From: Psychrobacillus sp. OK028
GTDB lineage: Bacteria > Bacillota > Bacilli > Bacillales_A > Planococcaceae
Length of the DNA stretch: 64,000 nucleotides
Direction: 5' to 3'
Assembly: GCF_900103605.1 (NCBI RefSeq)
Contig: NZ_FNHY01000001.1
Coordinates: 496,001-560,000, forward strand
The stretch's first letter is position 1, and every line of letters starts with the position of its first letter. This document shows positions 17,853 to 28,777 of this stretch, one piece after another. Under the pieces are notes generated by a model that did no database searches, had not been told where the DNA came from, and saw nothing but the letters and a program-made list of their open reading frames with translations. The position numbers and the translations under genes are program-made.

Positions 17853-18116
17853 ATGGCAATCGTTTTATCATTATTAAGTTTGGGTGTTCAAATTTATACA
17901 TATGCATTAATAGCTTATATTTTAATGTCATGGGTACCGAGCATTCAACATTCGAGTTTTGGTAGGTTTCTATCAAGAATTTGTGAACCATATTTACAAC
18001 CATTTAGAAAGATTATTCCTCCACTAGGTATGATTGATATCTCACCTATTGTGGCAATATTTGTACTTAGACTTGCAATGAATGGTATATATTATTTAGC
18101 TTATACAATTATCTAA
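17853..18116 (+). CDS. ylmG: YggT family membrane protein YlmG
   Basis: An 87-residue membrane protein with two hydrophobic segments and the YggT motifs [11 protein letters not shown] and [25 protein letters not shown] (given here in part of the region 45-72). Homologues sit beside sepF in Firmicutes, cyanobacteria and plastid lineages and are implicated in membrane or division processes. AGAGGAG lies before the ATG. A terminator begins at its stop. Confidence 0.92.
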   Translation: MAIVLSLLSLGVQIYTYALIAYILMSWVPSIQHSSFGRFLSRICEPYLQPFRKIIPPLGMIDISPIVAIFVLRLAMNGIYYLAYTII

Positions 18117-18137
18117 CCTCACTTCCGTGGGGTTTTT
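18114..18137 (+). terminator. Terminator after ylmG
   Basis: AACCTCAC / GTGGGGTT (with one G-U pair) around TTCC, followed by TTTT. It overlaps the end of ylmG and may be leaky, since ylmH follows within 30 bases. Confidence 0.75.
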
Positions 18138-18163
18138 TACTATAGTTGAAAGGGAATTTTATC

Positions 18164-18952
18164 ATGCAAAATGTATTGCAACATTTTAGAAAAGAAGAGC
18201 AGCCTTTTATTGAACAGGTTGTGAGTATTCTGAGGGAAGTTGAGGATCGATATGCTCCTAAACTGACGGATTTTCTTGATCCTAGACAGCAATTTATCGT
18301 AGACTCTATTCGTAGGCAGCATGAGGATATTAGTTCTAAAGCTGAAGGTACCCTAGAGGATGCTGAGAGGAAAAGAGTTCTTCTGTTTCCATCGTATTAT
18401 ACTCCATCGGATAATGATTTCTCCATGAGAGTTGTGGAAGTCCATTATCCTACTAAATTTGTAACGTTAAAGCATAAGGATGTTCTTGGCTCAATGATGT
18501 CACTAGGTATTGATCGGAGTAAATTTGGTGATATACGCGTTCAGGATGGCGCTATTCAATTTGTTGTTGCAGATGAGGTAATGGATTATGTTCGTTCTAA
18601 TTTCACTTCCATTGGGAAAGTGAAGGTTCAAATAAATGAAATAGAAAATCCACTACATTATTTTACACAACAGGAAGAATGGATGACCGAAACTTTGACG
18701 GTTAGTTCCCTGCGATTAGATACGGTGATTGCCTCCATCTTTAATATTTCTCGTCAAAAATCAGCCTCCCTCATTCAAAGTGGAAAGGTCAAAGTTAACT
18801 GGTCTGAAAAAAATCAGGTATCCCTTGAGTTACAAGAACTAGATTTACTCTCAATAAGAGGACATGGTAGAGTAAAATTACTAATGATTGAAGGAAGAAC
18901 AAAAAAAGATAAAATTCGACTACAAATAGGTAGGTTAGAACTAAAAAGCTGA
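18164..18952 (+). CDS. ylmH: S4-domain RNA-binding protein YlmH
   Basis: Two-part protein: an N-terminal RRM-like domain (about 60-150, VVEVHYPTKFVTLKHKDVLG) and a C-terminal S4 RNA-binding domain (about 178-240, LRLDTVIASIFNISRQKSASL). YlmH is known in Bacillales to bind ribosome-nascent chain complexes and help in translation quality control, partly overlapping with RqcP. The start ATG 18164 is chosen because AAAGGGA lies just before it; an in-frame ATG 18 bases earlier lacks such a site. About 262 residues, normal for the family. Confidence 0.9.
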   Translation: MQNVLQHFRKEEQPFIEQVVSILREVEDRYAPKLTDFLDPRQQFIVDSIRRQHEDISSKAEGTLEDAERKRVLLFPSYYTPSDNDFSMRVVEVHYPTKFVTLKHKDVLGSMMSLGIDRSKFGDIRVQDGAIQFVVADEVMDYVRSNFTSIGKVKVQINEIENPLHYFTQQEEWMTETLTVSSLRLDTVIASIFNISRQKSASLIQSGKVKVNWSEKNQVSLELQELDLLSIRGHGRVKLLMIEGRTKKDKIRLQIGRLELKS

Positions 18953-19001
18953 TTTTAATAAGAATATTATAAATTTAGATGTATTCGGCTCTTTAGAAAT
19001 G

Positions 19002-19007
19002 TATAAT
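19002..19007 (+). promoter_or_regulatory. Possible -10 element for divIVA
   Basis: TATAAT 44 bases before the divIVA start. The best -35 candidates (TGTATT at 17-base spacing or TTTAGA at 22) are weak, so only the -10 is offered. Confidence 0.35.
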
Positions 19008-19050
19008 AGTAGAAAGAATACAAGAATCGTAAAGTGAAGGAGATGTTAAA

Positions 19051-19560
19051 ATGCCACTAACACCACTTGATATACATAACAAGGAATTTGGTAAAGGATT
19101 TAGAGGTTACAATGAAGACGAAGTAAATGAATTCCTTGACCAAATCATGAAAGACCTTGAAATTTTAATGAAAGAAAAGAAGGAATTAGAAACTAAGCTT
19201 AAAACTTCTAGCGAAAAGGTAGGTCATTTTACTTCGATCGAAGAGACATTACATAAGTCAATTGTTGTTGCTCAAGAAGCAGCAGAAGAAGTTCGTCGCA
19301 ATTCACAAAAAGAAGCAAAGCTTATTGTGAAAGAGGCAGAGAAAAATGCCGATCGAATAGTCAACGAAGCACTAACAAAAGCTAGAAAAATTGCATTGGA
19401 AATCGAGGACTTGAAAAAACAATCGAAGGTTTTCCGAAATCGTTTTAAAATGTTAATTGAAGCTCAGCTTGACTTGATCAACACTGATGACTGGAACCAT
19501 TTAATGGAGTATGATGTAGATACGGAAGCAATCAATCGTATTTCTGCAACAGAAGATTAA
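19051..19560 (+). CDS. divIVA: Cell-pole and division-site protein DivIVA
   Basis: Coiled-coil scaffold that binds negatively curved membrane at septa and poles. The N-terminal lipid-binding domain starts MPLTPLDIHNKEFGKGFRGY and includes NEDEVNEFLDQIMKDLE. Two long coiled coils follow (about 35-65 and 70-145), the latter rich in A, E and K. Length 169 is close to B. subtilis DivIVA. AAGGAG precedes the ATG. It has its own transcription start region and sits at the end of the ylm cluster, just before the ileS T-box. Confidence 0.97.
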   Translation: MPLTPLDIHNKEFGKGFRGYNEDEVNEFLDQIMKDLEILMKEKKELETKLKTSSEKVGHFTSIEETLHKSIVVAQEAAEEVRRNSQKEAKLIVKEAEKNADRIVNEALTKARKIALEIEDLKKQSKVFRNRFKMLIEAQLDLINTDDWNHLMEYDVDTEAINRISATED

Positions 19561-19566
19561 CATCTC

Positions 19567-19595
19567 TTGACTCATCATCATACTTTACCTATAAT
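19567..19595 (+). promoter_or_regulatory. Sigma-A promoter of ileS
   Basis: TTGACT (19567-19572), a 17-base spacer and TATAAT (19590-19595) give a near-consensus promoter just upstream of the T-box leader. Confidence 0.8.
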
Positions 19596-19604
19596 AATTT
19601 CATA

Positions 19605-19852
19605 TCATATAATATGCGTAGAAAAAGACGTCTAAATTTGATTCCGATAAAGCGACTTGAGGGCGGTGAGAGCTCAGGATGAGAAACGTTTTTAGATTAT
19701 CACTTTGGAGCAAAGACACTGAACTTCTAGTAGGTGTCTTCGGTTAATGTCCCGTTACGGCATTCTAAGCGGCGATTTTGAAAGAAAATCGCAAGTAGGG
19801 TGGTACCGCGAGCATAACTTCTCGTCCCTTTTTGGGATGAGGAGTTTTTTTG
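19605..19852 (+). promoter_or_regulatory. T-box leader controlling ileS
   Basis: The T-box core AGGGTGGTACCGCG is at 19797-19810. It lies before a terminator whose arms AACTTCTCGTCCC (19816-19828) and GGGATGAGGAGTT (19834-19846) are followed by a T run. Upstream is a long stem I region containing GGCGGTGAGAGC and GATGAGAAACG. An ATC triplet at 19699-19701 is a reasonable isoleucine specifier, though its place in the specifier loop is inferred. Uncharged tRNA-Ile would stabilise the antiterminator and allow ileS transcription. Confidence 0.93.
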
Positions 19853-19894
19853 TTTTCAAAGAAAGAATGCTTTTAATAAATAGGAGGTTATTAG

Positions 19895-22645
19895 ATGGAA
19901 TACAAAGATACGTTATTAATGCCAAAAACTGATTTCCCAATGCGCGGAAATTTACCGGTAAAAGAATTAGAAATCCAAGCAAAATGGGCAGAGCAGGATA
20001 TTTATCAAAAAGTACAGGACCACACAAAAGGTAGACCATTTTTTGTTTTGCATGATGGGCCACCATATGCGAACGGGGATCTTCATATGGGTCACGCATT
20101 AAATAAAGTATTAAAGGATATGATTGTCCGTCACAAATCGATGACTGGCTATCATGCACCTTATGTTCCAGGCTGGGATACACATGGTCTTCCAATTGAG
20201 CAAGCACTTACGAATAAAGGTGTTAAACGTAAAGAAATGTCATTAGCAGAATTTAGAAAGTTATGTGAAGAATATGCTTATCAACAAATTGATAATCAGC
20301 GCTCACAATTTAAACGTCTAGGTGTACGTGGAGACTGGGATAATCCTTATGTTACTTTGACACCAGAGTTTGAATCACGCCAAATCGAAGTATTCGGCGC
20401 AATGGCTAAAAAAGGCTATATTTATAAGGGATTAAAGCCAGTATACTGGTCACCATCAAGTGAATCTGCTTTAGCTGAAGCAGAAATTGAATACCAAGAT
20501 AAAAAATCTCCATCTATTTATGTAAGCTTTGATGTGACTGAAGGTAAGGGTGTCCTTGAAGAGGGAACTAAATTTATCATTTGGACTACTACTCCATGGA
20601 CAATTCCTGCAAACCTAGCTATTTCTCTACATCCAAAAGTTGAGTATGCAGTAGTTCAAACGAAAGGTAACAAATATGTAGTCGCATTAGATCTTGTAAA
20701 ATCTGTTGCTGAAGAATTAGGCTGGGAAGAATATACAGTAGAGCGTACGCTGGAAGGTAAGCAAATGGATCGCTTAGTTGCCAAACATCCATTATACGAT
20801 CGTGACTCTCTAATCATTTTAGGAGAGCATGTAACAACGGAGTCTGGTACAGGATGTGTTCATACAGCTCCAGGACACGGGGAAGATGACTTTTACGTAG
20901 GAAAAGCTTATGGATTAGACGTCCTATGCCCAGTTGATGATCGCGGTGTAATGACTGCTGAAGCACCAGGATTTGAAGGATTATTTTATGATACAGCTAA
21001 CAAAGCGATTACAGAAGCATTAGAGTCAGCAGGCGCGCTTGAAAAACTGACATTCTTTACACATTCATACCCACATGACTGGCGTACAAAAAAACCAGTT
21101 ATTTATCGTGCAACAGCACAATGGTTTGCTTCTATCGAGGCATTTAGAGAAGAATTATTACAAGCGATTCGAGATACAAAGTTTACTCCTGCATGGGGAG
21201 AGACTCGTCTATATAATATGATTCGCGATCGTGGAGATTGGTGTATTTCTCGTCAACGTGTTTGGGGAGTTCCAATTCCAGTATTTTATGGAGAAGATGG
21301 GGAACCAATTCTGACAGAAGAGACTATTTCCCATGTTTCTAAACTATTCCGTGAACATGGATCGAATGTTTGGTTTGAAAGAGAAGCGAAGGAATTATTA
21401 CCAGAAGGATTTACACATATCGGTAGTCCGAACGGTATCTTCACGAAAGAAACAGATATTATGGATGTTTGGTTCGATTCAGGTTCAACACATCAAGGAG
21501 TTCTAGAAGAACGAGATGATTTAGTGTTCCCAGCAGACCTATACTTAGAAGGATCCGATCAATATCGTGGTTGGTTTAACTCTTCATTAATCACAAGTAC
21601 AGCTATGTTCGGTCACGCTCCATACAAAGGTTTGTTAAGCCATGGCTTCACATTAGATGGAAATGGTCGCAAAATGAGTAAATCACTAGGAAACGTTATC
21701 GTACCTTCCAAAGTGATGAATCAGTTAGGGGCAGACATCGTACGTTTATGGGTAGCTTCTGTTGACTATACAGCGGATGTACGTGTTTCAGATGCAATCT
21801 TCAAACAAGTATCCGAAGTATATCGTAAAATCCGTAATACATTCCGATTCTTACATGGTAATATCAGCGATTTCCATCCTGTTAATAACCGAGTGGAATT
21901 TAAAGACCTTCGTGAAGTAGATCAATATATGTACATGAAGCTCCAAGAAGTTATTACGACTGTAAAAGCTGCATATGATCGCTATGATTTTGCAAGTGTG
22001 TATCATACAGTGAATAATTTCGTATCAAGTGAACTAAGTTCATTTTACTTAGATATTGCAAAAGATGTTGTTTATATTTATGGAGAAAATCACCAAGATC
22101 GTCGTGCAATGCAGACAGTTATGTATGATACATTATTAGCGTTATTAAAATTATTAACACCTATTCTACCGCATACGACAGATGAACTTTGGGCTCATTT
22201 AGAGCATGAAACAGCGGAAAGTGTTCAATTAACAGATATGCCAGAACCAGTGGATTATCCTGAATTCAAAGAATTAGCAGCTAAGTGGGATAAAATTATG
22301 GAATTACGTGATGATGTATTGAAAGCATTAGAAGAAGCACGTAATGCAAAAACGATCGGTAAATCATTAGAAGCAAAAGTAGCTTTATATGTAAATGATG
22401 ATTATAAAACATTATTTGAAACGGATGCGATTGACTTTGCTCAATTGTTCATCGTTTCTAAGTTTGAATTAGGCGGTGCTCCAACCGCAGCGCCTGCAAA
22501 CAGTTTGGCATTAGAACATGCTTCTGTTGTAGTAGAAAAAGCAGACGGTGAAAAATGTGAGCGTTGCTGGACAATTTCAGAAACAGTTGGAACAAGCGAA
22601 GCACACCCAACTTTATGTGCACGTTGCGCAGAGGTTGTTAAGTAA
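19895..22645 (+). CDS. ileS: Isoleucyl-tRNA synthetase
   Basis: Class I synthetase that charges tRNA-Ile. The 916 residues have the [14 protein letters not shown]-type motif near residue 60, a CP1 editing domain (about 200-390, with [14 protein letters not shown]), the [10 protein letters not shown] motif near 597, an anticodon-binding domain, and a C-terminal zinc knuckle CERCW ... CARC. AGGAGG lies before the ATG. Expression is controlled by the upstream T-box. Confidence 0.98.
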   Translation: MEYKDTLLMPKTDFPMRGNLPVKELEIQAKWAEQDIYQKVQDHTKGRPFFVLHDGPPYANGDLHMGHALNKVLKDMIVRHKSMTGYHAPYVPGWDTHGLPIEQALTNKGVKRKEMSLAEFRKLCEEYAYQQIDNQRSQFKRLGVRGDWDNPYVTLTPEFESRQIEVFGAMAKKGYIYKGLKPVYWSPSSESALAEAEIEYQDKKSPSIYVSFDVTEGKGVLEEGTKFIIWTTTPWTIPANLAISLHPKVEYAVVQTKGNKYVVALDLVKSVAEELGWEEYTVERTLEGKQMDRLVAKHPLYDRDSLIILGEHVTTESGTGCVHTAPGHGEDDFYVGKAYGLDVLCPVDDRGVMTAEAPGFEGLFYDTANKAITEALESAGALEKLTFFTHSYPHDWRTKKPVIYRATAQWFASIEAFREELLQAIRDTKFTPAWGETRLYNMIRDRGDWCISRQRVWGVPIPVFYGEDGEPILTEETISHVSKLFREHGSNVWFEREAKELLPEGFTHIGSPNGIFTKETDIMDVWFDSGSTHQGVLEERDDLVFPADLYLEGSDQYRGWFNSSLITSTAMFGHAPYKGLLSHGFTLDGNGRKMSKSLGNVIVPSKVMNQLGADIVRLWVASVDYTADVRVSDAIFKQVSEVYRKIRNTFRFLHGNISDFHPVNNRVEFKDLREVDQYMYMKLQEVITTVKAAYDRYDFASVYHTVNNFVSSELSSFYLDIAKDVVYIYGENHQDRRAMQTVMYDTLLALLKLLTPILPHTTDELWAHLEHETAESVQLTDMPEPVDYPEFKELAAKWDKIMELRDDVLKALEEARNAKTIGKSLEAKVALYVNDDYKTLFETDAIDFAQLFIVSKFELGGAPTAAPANSLALEHASVVVEKADGEKCERCWTISETVGTSEAHPTLCARCAEVVK

Positions 22646-22660
22646 ATAAGTAAAGTAACG

Positions 22661-22696
22661 AAATGTGGCCCGGTAATTAGGGTCACATTTTTATTA
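22661..22696 (+). terminator. Terminator after ileS
   Basis: AAATGTGGCCC (22661-22671) pairs with GGGTCACATTT (22680-22690) through one G-T wobble, followed by TTATTATTT. It starts 15 bases after the ileS stop. Confidence 0.88.
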
Positions 22697-22708
22697 TTTC
22701 ACGAGGAA

Positions 22709-22843
22709 ATAGCCCATAAATATGCGGGGATAGCCCATAAATCATTAAAAATAGCCCTTTTACTTCCACATAGCCCATAAATTCTCCACGATAGCCCATA
22801 AGTATAACGGGATAGCCCATAACACCAAGTATATAGCCCAAAA
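22709..22843. repeat. Direct-repeat array with ATAGCCCATAA unit
   Basis: Seven copies of an 11-base unit start at 22709, 22730, 22751, 22770, 22791, 22812 and 22833. Five are exact ATAGCCCATAA; those at 22751 (ATAGCCCTTTT) and 22833 (ATAGCCCAAAA) have altered ends. The interval is 21 bases except for one of 19. The 8-10-base spacers are A/T-rich and unrelated. The array fills the ileS-lspA gap between the ileS terminator and the lspA promoter region. It is too short for CRISPR and has no continuous reading frame because of the 19-base step. Confidence 0.85.
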
Positions 22844-22969
22844 ACCCTCTTTAGGTGTTTTCACCGTTGAAATTGCGATGCTCTTTTACGTATTGTATGG
22901 TTCTGTGTTAAACTACTTAGAGAGTGTTCAATTTTACTTAAAAAGAATTTGTTATGTGGGGGAAATAAT

Positions 22970-23446
22970 GTGTGGAAATTTTATGGACTGGCAGCTTTTG
23001 TCATTGCATTAGATCAATGGACAAAATGGCTTGTTGTTAAAAATATGACACTTGGTGAACGGATTATTATGTGGGACCCTTACCTAGCGCTACTTTCTCA
23101 TAGAAATAGAGGAGCAGCCTGGGGAATTCTACAAGGGAAAATAGGATTCTTTACCATTGTCACTGTTATCGTCATCATTGGAATAATCTACTATTTTCAT
23201 AAAGAAGCAAAAGGAAAACCAATGTTTCAAGCCGGTTTGATGCTGCTACTTGGTGGAGCTGTAGGGAACTTTATTGACCGATTATGGAGAGGCGAAGTAG
23301 TAGATTTTGTTGATGTTTTAATACCTATTATTAATTATGAGTTCCCTATCTTTAACGTGGCAGATGCTGCGCTGACTGTTGGAGTTGTAATTATAATAAT
23401 ATTCGTATTTCAAGAAGAACGAGCTGAAAAGAAAAAGGTGAAGTAA
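22970..23446 (+). CDS. lspA: Lipoprotein signal peptidase (signal peptidase II)
   Basis: Membrane aspartic protease that removes signal peptides from prolipoproteins after lipidation. The roughly 158 residues hold four membrane helices, a LDQWTKW motif, NRGAAWG, and the two catalytic aspartate regions GNFIDRLWRGEVVDFVD and FNVADAALTVG. GTG 22970 is taken as start because GGGGGA lies 8 bases upstream; the in-frame TTG at 22949 has no such site. The ATG at 22968 is out of frame. Its stop overlaps the rluD start. Confidence 0.96.
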   Translation: MWKFYGLAAFVIALDQWTKWLVVKNMTLGERIIMWDPYLALLSHRNRGAAWGILQGKIGFFTIVTVIVIIGIIYYFHKEAKGKPMFQAGLMLLLGGAVGNFIDRLWRGEVVDFVDVLIPIINYEFPIFNVADAALTVGVVIIIIFVFQEERAEKKKVK

Positions 23447-24372
23447 TGGAAGAATTAACATTTATCATTGAAAATGAACAAGCAAAAGAGCGAATTGACA
23501 AAGCGATTGCATCTTTTGAGTCAGATTGGTCACGTACACAAATCCAAAATTTTATAAAAGATGGATGTGTAACTGTAAACAGTGAACCTGCAAAAACAAG
23601 TTATAAAGTGAAAGCAGGAGATGTTATTGTTGTGACGCCTCCTGATGCTGTGCCACTCGATATTGTTGCCGAGAACTTGAATTTGGAAATCATCTATGAA
23701 GATGAGGACGTAGTAGTAGTCTACAAACCTCGTGGAATGGTTGTTCACCCTGCACCAGGACATACCACTGGAACACTGGTTAATGGTCTAATGTATCAGA
23801 TTAAAGATTTGTCTGGCATTAATGGGGTTATGCGCCCAGGAATTGTGCATCGTATTGATAAGGATACATCTGGATTGTTGATGGTAGCTAAAAATGACGT
23901 AGCTCATGTCTCGTTGGTGGATCAACTTGTAAAGAAAACAGTTACTCGTAAATACACTGCACTTGTGCATGGTCGTATTGCACACGATAAAGGGACAATT
24001 GATGCTCCTATCGCTCGTGATAAAAAAGAAAGACAAAGTATGGCGGTAGTGGAAAATGGCAAACATGCTGTTACACATTTTCGTGTTATTGAAAGATTTG
24101 ATAAATTTTCATTAGTTGAGTGCCAGTTAGAAACTGGTCGTACACATCAAATTCGTGTACATATGAAGTATATTGGTTATCCACTTGCTGGGGATCCGAA
24201 ATACGGTCCGAAGAAAACTATTAGTTTTGATGGACAAGTTTTACATGCAGGATTATTAGGTTTTATTCACCCGAAAACAGGTGAATACTTGGAGTTCTCA
24301 TACCCACTTCCTGAGGATTTCACTAACTTAATACAAGATTTAAGAAATCAATCATTGATTAATGAGGAATAG
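23446..24372 (+). CDS. rluD: RluD-family pseudouridine synthase
   Basis: 23S rRNA pseudouridine synthase, equivalent of B. subtilis YlyB, normally after lspA. An N-terminal S4 domain (about 13-75) is followed by the catalytic domain with the RIDKDTSGLLMVAKN motif (catalytic Asp near 140) and GRTHQIRVHMKYIGYPLAGD. The 308 residues are typical. It overlaps the lspA stop by one base. The pyr operon promoter lies inside its 3' end. Confidence 0.95.
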   Translation: MEELTFIIENEQAKERIDKAIASFESDWSRTQIQNFIKDGCVTVNSEPAKTSYKVKAGDVIVVTPPDAVPLDIVAENLNLEIIYEDEDVVVVYKPRGMVVHPAPGHTTGTLVNGLMYQIKDLSGINGVMRPGIVHRIDKDTSGLLMVAKNDVAHVSLVDQLVKKTVTRKYTALVHGRIAHDKGTIDAPIARDKKERQSMAVVENGKHAVTHFRVIERFDKFSLVECQLETGRTHQIRVHMKYIGYPLAGDPKYGPKKTISFDGQVLHAGLLGFIHPKTGEYLEFSYPLPEDFTNLIQDLRNQSLINEE

Positions 24373-24383
24373 TACTCTATACT
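24355..24383 (+). promoter_or_regulatory. Sigma-A promoter of the pyr operon
   Basis: TTGATT (24355-24360), a 17-base spacer and TATACT (24378-24383). The -35 lies within the last codons of rluD. Transcription would start near 24390, about 45 bases before the PyrR-binding motif. Confidence 0.75.
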
Positions 24384-24424
24384 AATGAAAGAAATAATAA
24401 AAATTATATAGCTTCACCTTTAAT

Positions 24425-25118
<694 letters not shown>

Positions 25119-25147
25119 AAAATCTTATTAAAAGGTAGGTATACTAC

Positions 25148-26455
25148 ATGTCAAACGCCGTATTAGATGTAAATGACAAGCCTTCTGGTGGACAACTCAT
25201 CACCTTAAGTTTTCAACATATGTTTGCGATGTTCGGATCGACAATATTAGTACCGCAGCTAGTAGGTTTAAGTCCCGCCATTGCATTATTAACAAGTGGG
25301 ATTGCGACAATAATCTTCTTACTAGTAACTAAGTTCCAAGTTCCAGCATATTTAGGTTCGTCTTTCGCGTTCATCGCACCAATAATTATTGCAGTAAATG
25401 GACTAGATGAATCTGGACAAGCAATCAATCCTGGAAATGCGATGATTGGTGCGGTTTTCGTGGGACTAGTTTATGGGATAGTATCTCTTGTAATTTGGAA
25501 AAGTGGTTACAAATGGATTATGAAATTATTACCAGCTATCGTTGTTGGTCCAGTTATCATGGTCATTGGACTGGGACTTTCTGGTGTGGCAGTCGATATG
25601 GCGATGAATATAACAAATGTAGAAACAGGTTTAAAAGAATATAGCGTCCTTCATTTCTCAGCTGCATTAGTTACATTGTTTACTGCGATAATCTGTACGG
25701 TGTATTTCAAAAATATTATTAGTACAATGCCAATATTACTAGGATTGGTGGTTGGTTACATATATTCCATCGTCATTGGAATAGTCGATTTTACCCCAAT
25801 AAAAGAAGCAAAAATATTCGCTTTACCTGACTTTTTAATCCCTGGAGTCCATTATGACTTTGTCATAACAACTAATATCCTGCTAGTGATGGTTCCAATT
25901 GTTATTGTGACAATTTCCGAGCATATTGGGCATCAGCTTGTACTTGGGAAAGTTGTAGAAAGAGATTATATAAAAGAACCAGGACTACATAGATCATTAC
26001 TAGGTGATGGTTTAGGAACCTTTGTTAGTGCACTCTTAGGTGGACCACCAAAAACGACATATGGTGAAAATATTGGCGTACTAGCTATCACTCGTATTTA
26101 TAGTGTATACGTGATTTTAGGAGCAGCTGTAGTGGCTATCCTGCTATCATTTTTTGGTAAAGCAATGGCAGTTATTTCTACAATACCTACATCAGTTTTG
26201 GGTGGCGTATCTATCCTATTATTTGGGATCATCGCTGCAAGTGGGCTGCGAATGTTGGTGGATGCAAAAGTGGATTTCGGCAATAGCCGTAATCTAGTTA
26301 TTGCTTCTGTAATTCTAGTAATAGGAATCGGAGGAGCAAAGTTCATCGTTACAGAAGCGCTGAGCATTGAAGGTATGGCTTTAGCAGCAATTATCGGAGT
26401 TATACTAAATCTTATCCTACCTGGTAGGAAGAAAGCAGAAAGTACAGATTTATAA
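25148..26455 (+). CDS. pyrP: Uracil permease
   Basis: NCS2-family uracil:proton symporter, 435 residues, with about 12-14 membrane segments. Family signs are the LSFQHMFAMFGSTILVPQLVG start, the TISEHIGHQLVLGKVVERDY stretch with the substrate-binding Glu, and GDGLGTFVSALLGGPPKTTYGENIG. It lies 30 bases after pyrR, too short for the attenuator found there in B. subtilis, so the two are probably controlled together. Confidence 0.96.
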   Translation: MSNAVLDVNDKPSGGQLITLSFQHMFAMFGSTILVPQLVGLSPAIALLTSGIATIIFLLVTKFQVPAYLGSSFAFIAPIIIAVNGLDESGQAINPGNAMIGAVFVGLVYGIVSLVIWKSGYKWIMKLLPAIVVGPVIMVIGLGLSGVAVDMAMNITNVETGLKEYSVLHFSAALVTLFTAIICTVYFKNIISTMPILLGLVVGYIYSIVIGIVDFTPIKEAKIFALPDFLIPGVHYDFVITTNILLVMVPIVIVTISEHIGHQLVLGKVVERDYIKEPGLHRSLLGDGLGTFVSALLGGPPKTTYGENIGVLAITRIYSVYVILGAAVVAILLSFFGKAMAVISTIPTSVLGGVSILLFGIIAASGLRMLVDAKVDFGNSRNLVIASVILVIGIGGAKFIVTEALSIEGMALAAIIGVILNLILPGRKKAESTDL

Positions 26456-26484
26456 CAAATTAAATAAAAGACCTTTTAAGAAGT

Positions 26485-26602
26485 TGAACAGTGAGTCGGC
26501 AAAAGGTTCGGTAGCAAGTTGGGGCATGGAACATGACCCTACTACTTGTCTATGCAAAAACGAACCTTCTCGAGATTTTCCGAGGAGGTTTTACTTTATA
26601 AA
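26485..26602 (+). promoter_or_regulatory. Second attenuator, before pyrB
   Basis: The pyrP-pyrB gap of 160 bases holds AACCTTCTCG and CGAGGAGGTT (26571-26590) as a terminator stem followed by a T-rich tract. AAGGTTCG (near 26503) can pair with CGAACCTT (26568-26575) as antiterminator. A PyrR-site-like CAGTGAGTC (near 26489) keeps the CNGNGAG core, but the preceding TCC is replaced. The architecture is clear; PyrR binding is inferred. Confidence 0.75.
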
Positions 26603-26616
26603 AAAGGTGGATATTC

Positions 26617-27495
26617 ATGAATAATTTAGTATCAATGAAAGACTTATCGATAGATCAAATACATGAAATATTAAACCAAGCACAAGCATTTCGTGATGGT
26701 AACACCTCCTCTCTGAAGAGTAAATATACGGTTTCGAATCTTTTTTTCGAGCCAAGCACTAGAACGAAGATGAGCTTTGAAATGGCTGAAAGAAAGCTTA
26801 ATCTAGAAGTCCTGCCTTTCGAAGCTGGCTTCTCCAGCACATTAAAAGGTGAAACACTTTATGACACAGTAAAGGTCCTTGAATCCATTGGCTTAGACGC
26901 ATTGGTAATTAGGCATGAACAAAATAATTATTTTGAAGAACTAGTTGGAAAAGTTAAACCTGCAATAATCAACGGAGGAGACGGTACAGGAAATCATCCG
27001 ACGCAAAGTCTTCTTGATATTTATACAATTTGGCAAGAATTTGGCACATTACTTGATAAGAAAATTACGATTGTAGGAGATATAAACCATAGCCGTGTGG
27101 CAAGATCTAATGCGGATGCATTCTCAAGATTAGGTGCAAAAGTCCAATTTGTATGTCCAAGTGAATGGAAAGGTGAGTTCGAAGCAGTTCATGAATTTGA
27201 TGAAGTAATAGAAGATAGTGATGTTCTAATGATGCTTCGAGTCCAGCATGAAAGACATGACGGTAAGAAGCCATTTGCTAAAGAACAGTATCATCAAATG
27301 TATGGTTTAACAATAGAACGAGAACAAAAAATGAAAAAATCTGCCATAATCATGCATCCAGCTCCGTTTAACAGAGGTGTCGAAATAGCCAGTGAATTAG
27401 TGGAATGTAATCGTTCGAGGATTTTTAAGCAAATGGAAAATGGTGTATATGTCCGAATGGCTGTCATTGAAATGATTTTGAAAGGGAGAGAATAA
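26617..27495 (+). CDS. pyrB: Aspartate carbamoyltransferase catalytic chain
   Basis: Condenses carbamoyl phosphate with aspartate. The carbamoyl-phosphate loop [15 protein letters not shown], the HPTQSLLD motif, and [12 protein letters not shown] are all present. The 292 residues are close to the usual 300. No regulatory chain (pyrI) is present, as in other Bacillales. It is followed two bases later by pyrC. Confidence 0.98.
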   Translation: MNNLVSMKDLSIDQIHEILNQAQAFRDGNTSSLKSKYTVSNLFFEPSTRTKMSFEMAERKLNLEVLPFEAGFSSTLKGETLYDTVKVLESIGLDALVIRHEQNNYFEELVGKVKPAIINGGDGTGNHPTQSLLDIYTIWQEFGTLLDKKITIVGDINHSRVARSNADAFSRLGAKVQFVCPSEWKGEFEAVHEFDEVIEDSDVLMMLRVQHERHDGKKPFAKEQYHQMYGLTIEREQKMKKSAIIMHPAPFNRGVEIASELVECNRSRIFKQMENGVYVRMAVIEMILKGRE

Positions 27496-27496
27496 C

Positions 27497-28777
27497 ATGA
27501 CAAAAATTATTCAAAACGCTCAAATAGTTAACAATGAAGGAGAATTAGAGACGACGACAGTTTTAGTTCAGGATGGTAGAATTGCAGCAATTGGAGCTGA
27601 AATTACATCAGAAAATGCTCAACAAATAGATGGCAATGGTCTTTTACTTTCAGCAGGCTTCATCGATGTGCATGTTCATTTACGTGAACCAGGTGGAGAA
27701 CAGAAGGAAACGATTGAAACTGGGACGAGAGCTGCAGCGAAAGGCGGTTATACAACCATTTGCGCAATGCCAAATACGAGACCAGTACCTGATACAGAAG
27801 AAAATTTCTCTCATGTTTTAGATTTAGTTGAAAAAAATGCACTTGTTCGTGTTTTACCATATGGTTCCATTACCATTCGACAAGCGGGTAAAGACAGAAC
27901 AGATATCGAGGCTTTAAAAAACCTTGGAGCTTTTGCATTAACAGATGATGGTGTAGGTGTTCAAGCTGCTGGAACAATGCTTGAAGCAATGGAGGAAGCA
28001 GCGAAATTTAATATCCCAATTGTTGCTCACTGTGAAGATAACACGCTTATATATGGTGGTGTTATGCATAAAGGAAAACGTAGCAACGAGCTTGGGTTAA
28101 AAGGCATACCGTCTGTTTCTGAATCAGTACATATTGCGAGAGACATTTTACTCGCAGAAGCAGCGGGAGCTCATTATCATGTATGTCATGTCAGTACAAA
28201 AGAGTCAGTTCGTGTAATAAGAGATGCTAAAAAAGCCGGTATTCATGTGACAGCAGAAGTAAGTCCCCATCATCTATTGCTCTGTGAGGACGATATTCCT
28301 TCCAATGATGCAGCTTGGAAGATGAACCCTCCACTTAGAGCTACAGAAGATATGATGGCACTACGCGAGGGATTAGAAGACGGAACGCTAGATTTTATAG
28401 CAACCGATCACGCTCCCCACACTGTGGAAGAGAAGTCATCAGGGTTTGAAAAAGCTCCGTTCGGAATTGTCGGATTAGAAACAGCATTCCCACTATTATA
28501 TACTCACTTTGTAAAAACTGGTCAATGGACACTTAAACAACTATTGGATTATCTAACTATCAAACCAGCAGAAGTATTTGGGTTCGAGTTCGGAAAGCTT
28601 GAAGTAGGAGCACCAGCCGATTTGGTTTTATTAGATTTAGAGAAACAACAAAAAATTGATAAAGAAGCTTTTGTATCCAAAGGAAGGAATACACCTTTTA
28701 ACGGATGGGCATGCACTGGTTGGCCACAACTTACTATGTATAACGGAGAAATCGTATGGCAGGAGGAACAAGCATGA
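27497..28777 (+). CDS. pyrC: Dihydroorotase
   Basis: Zinc amidohydrolase that cyclises carbamoyl aspartate. Class I dihydroorotase of 426 residues with [12 protein letters not shown] (metal ligands), [27 protein letters not shown], the [11 protein letters not shown] motif and [10 protein letters not shown]. The last bases overlap carA, whose start ATG lies at the pyrC stop (ATGA). Confidence 0.98.
   Translation: MTKIIQNAQIVNNEGELETTTVLVQDGRIAAIGAEITSENAQQIDGNGLLLSAGFIDVHVHLREPGGEQKETIETGTRAAAKGGYTTICAMPNTRPVPDTEENFSHVLDLVEKNALVRVLPYGSITIRQAGKDRTDIEALKNLGAFALTDDGVGVQAAGTMLEAMEEAAKFNIPIVAHCEDNTLIYGGVMHKGKRSNELGLKGIPSVSESVHIARDILLAEAAGAHYHVCHVSTKESVRVIRDAKKAGIHVTAEVSPHHLLLCEDDIPSNDAAWKMNPPLRATEDMMALREGLEDGTLDFIATDHAPHTVEEKSSGFEKAPFGIVGLETAFPLLYTHFVKTGQWTLKQLLDYLTIKPAEVFGFEFGKLEVGAPADLVLLDLEKQQKIDKEAFVSKGRNTPFNGWACTGWPQLTMYNGEIVWQEEQA

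Noticed and set aside
22709-22843. CRISPR array
   Set aside because: The repeated unit is only 11 bases with 8-10-base spacers, and no cas genes are present.
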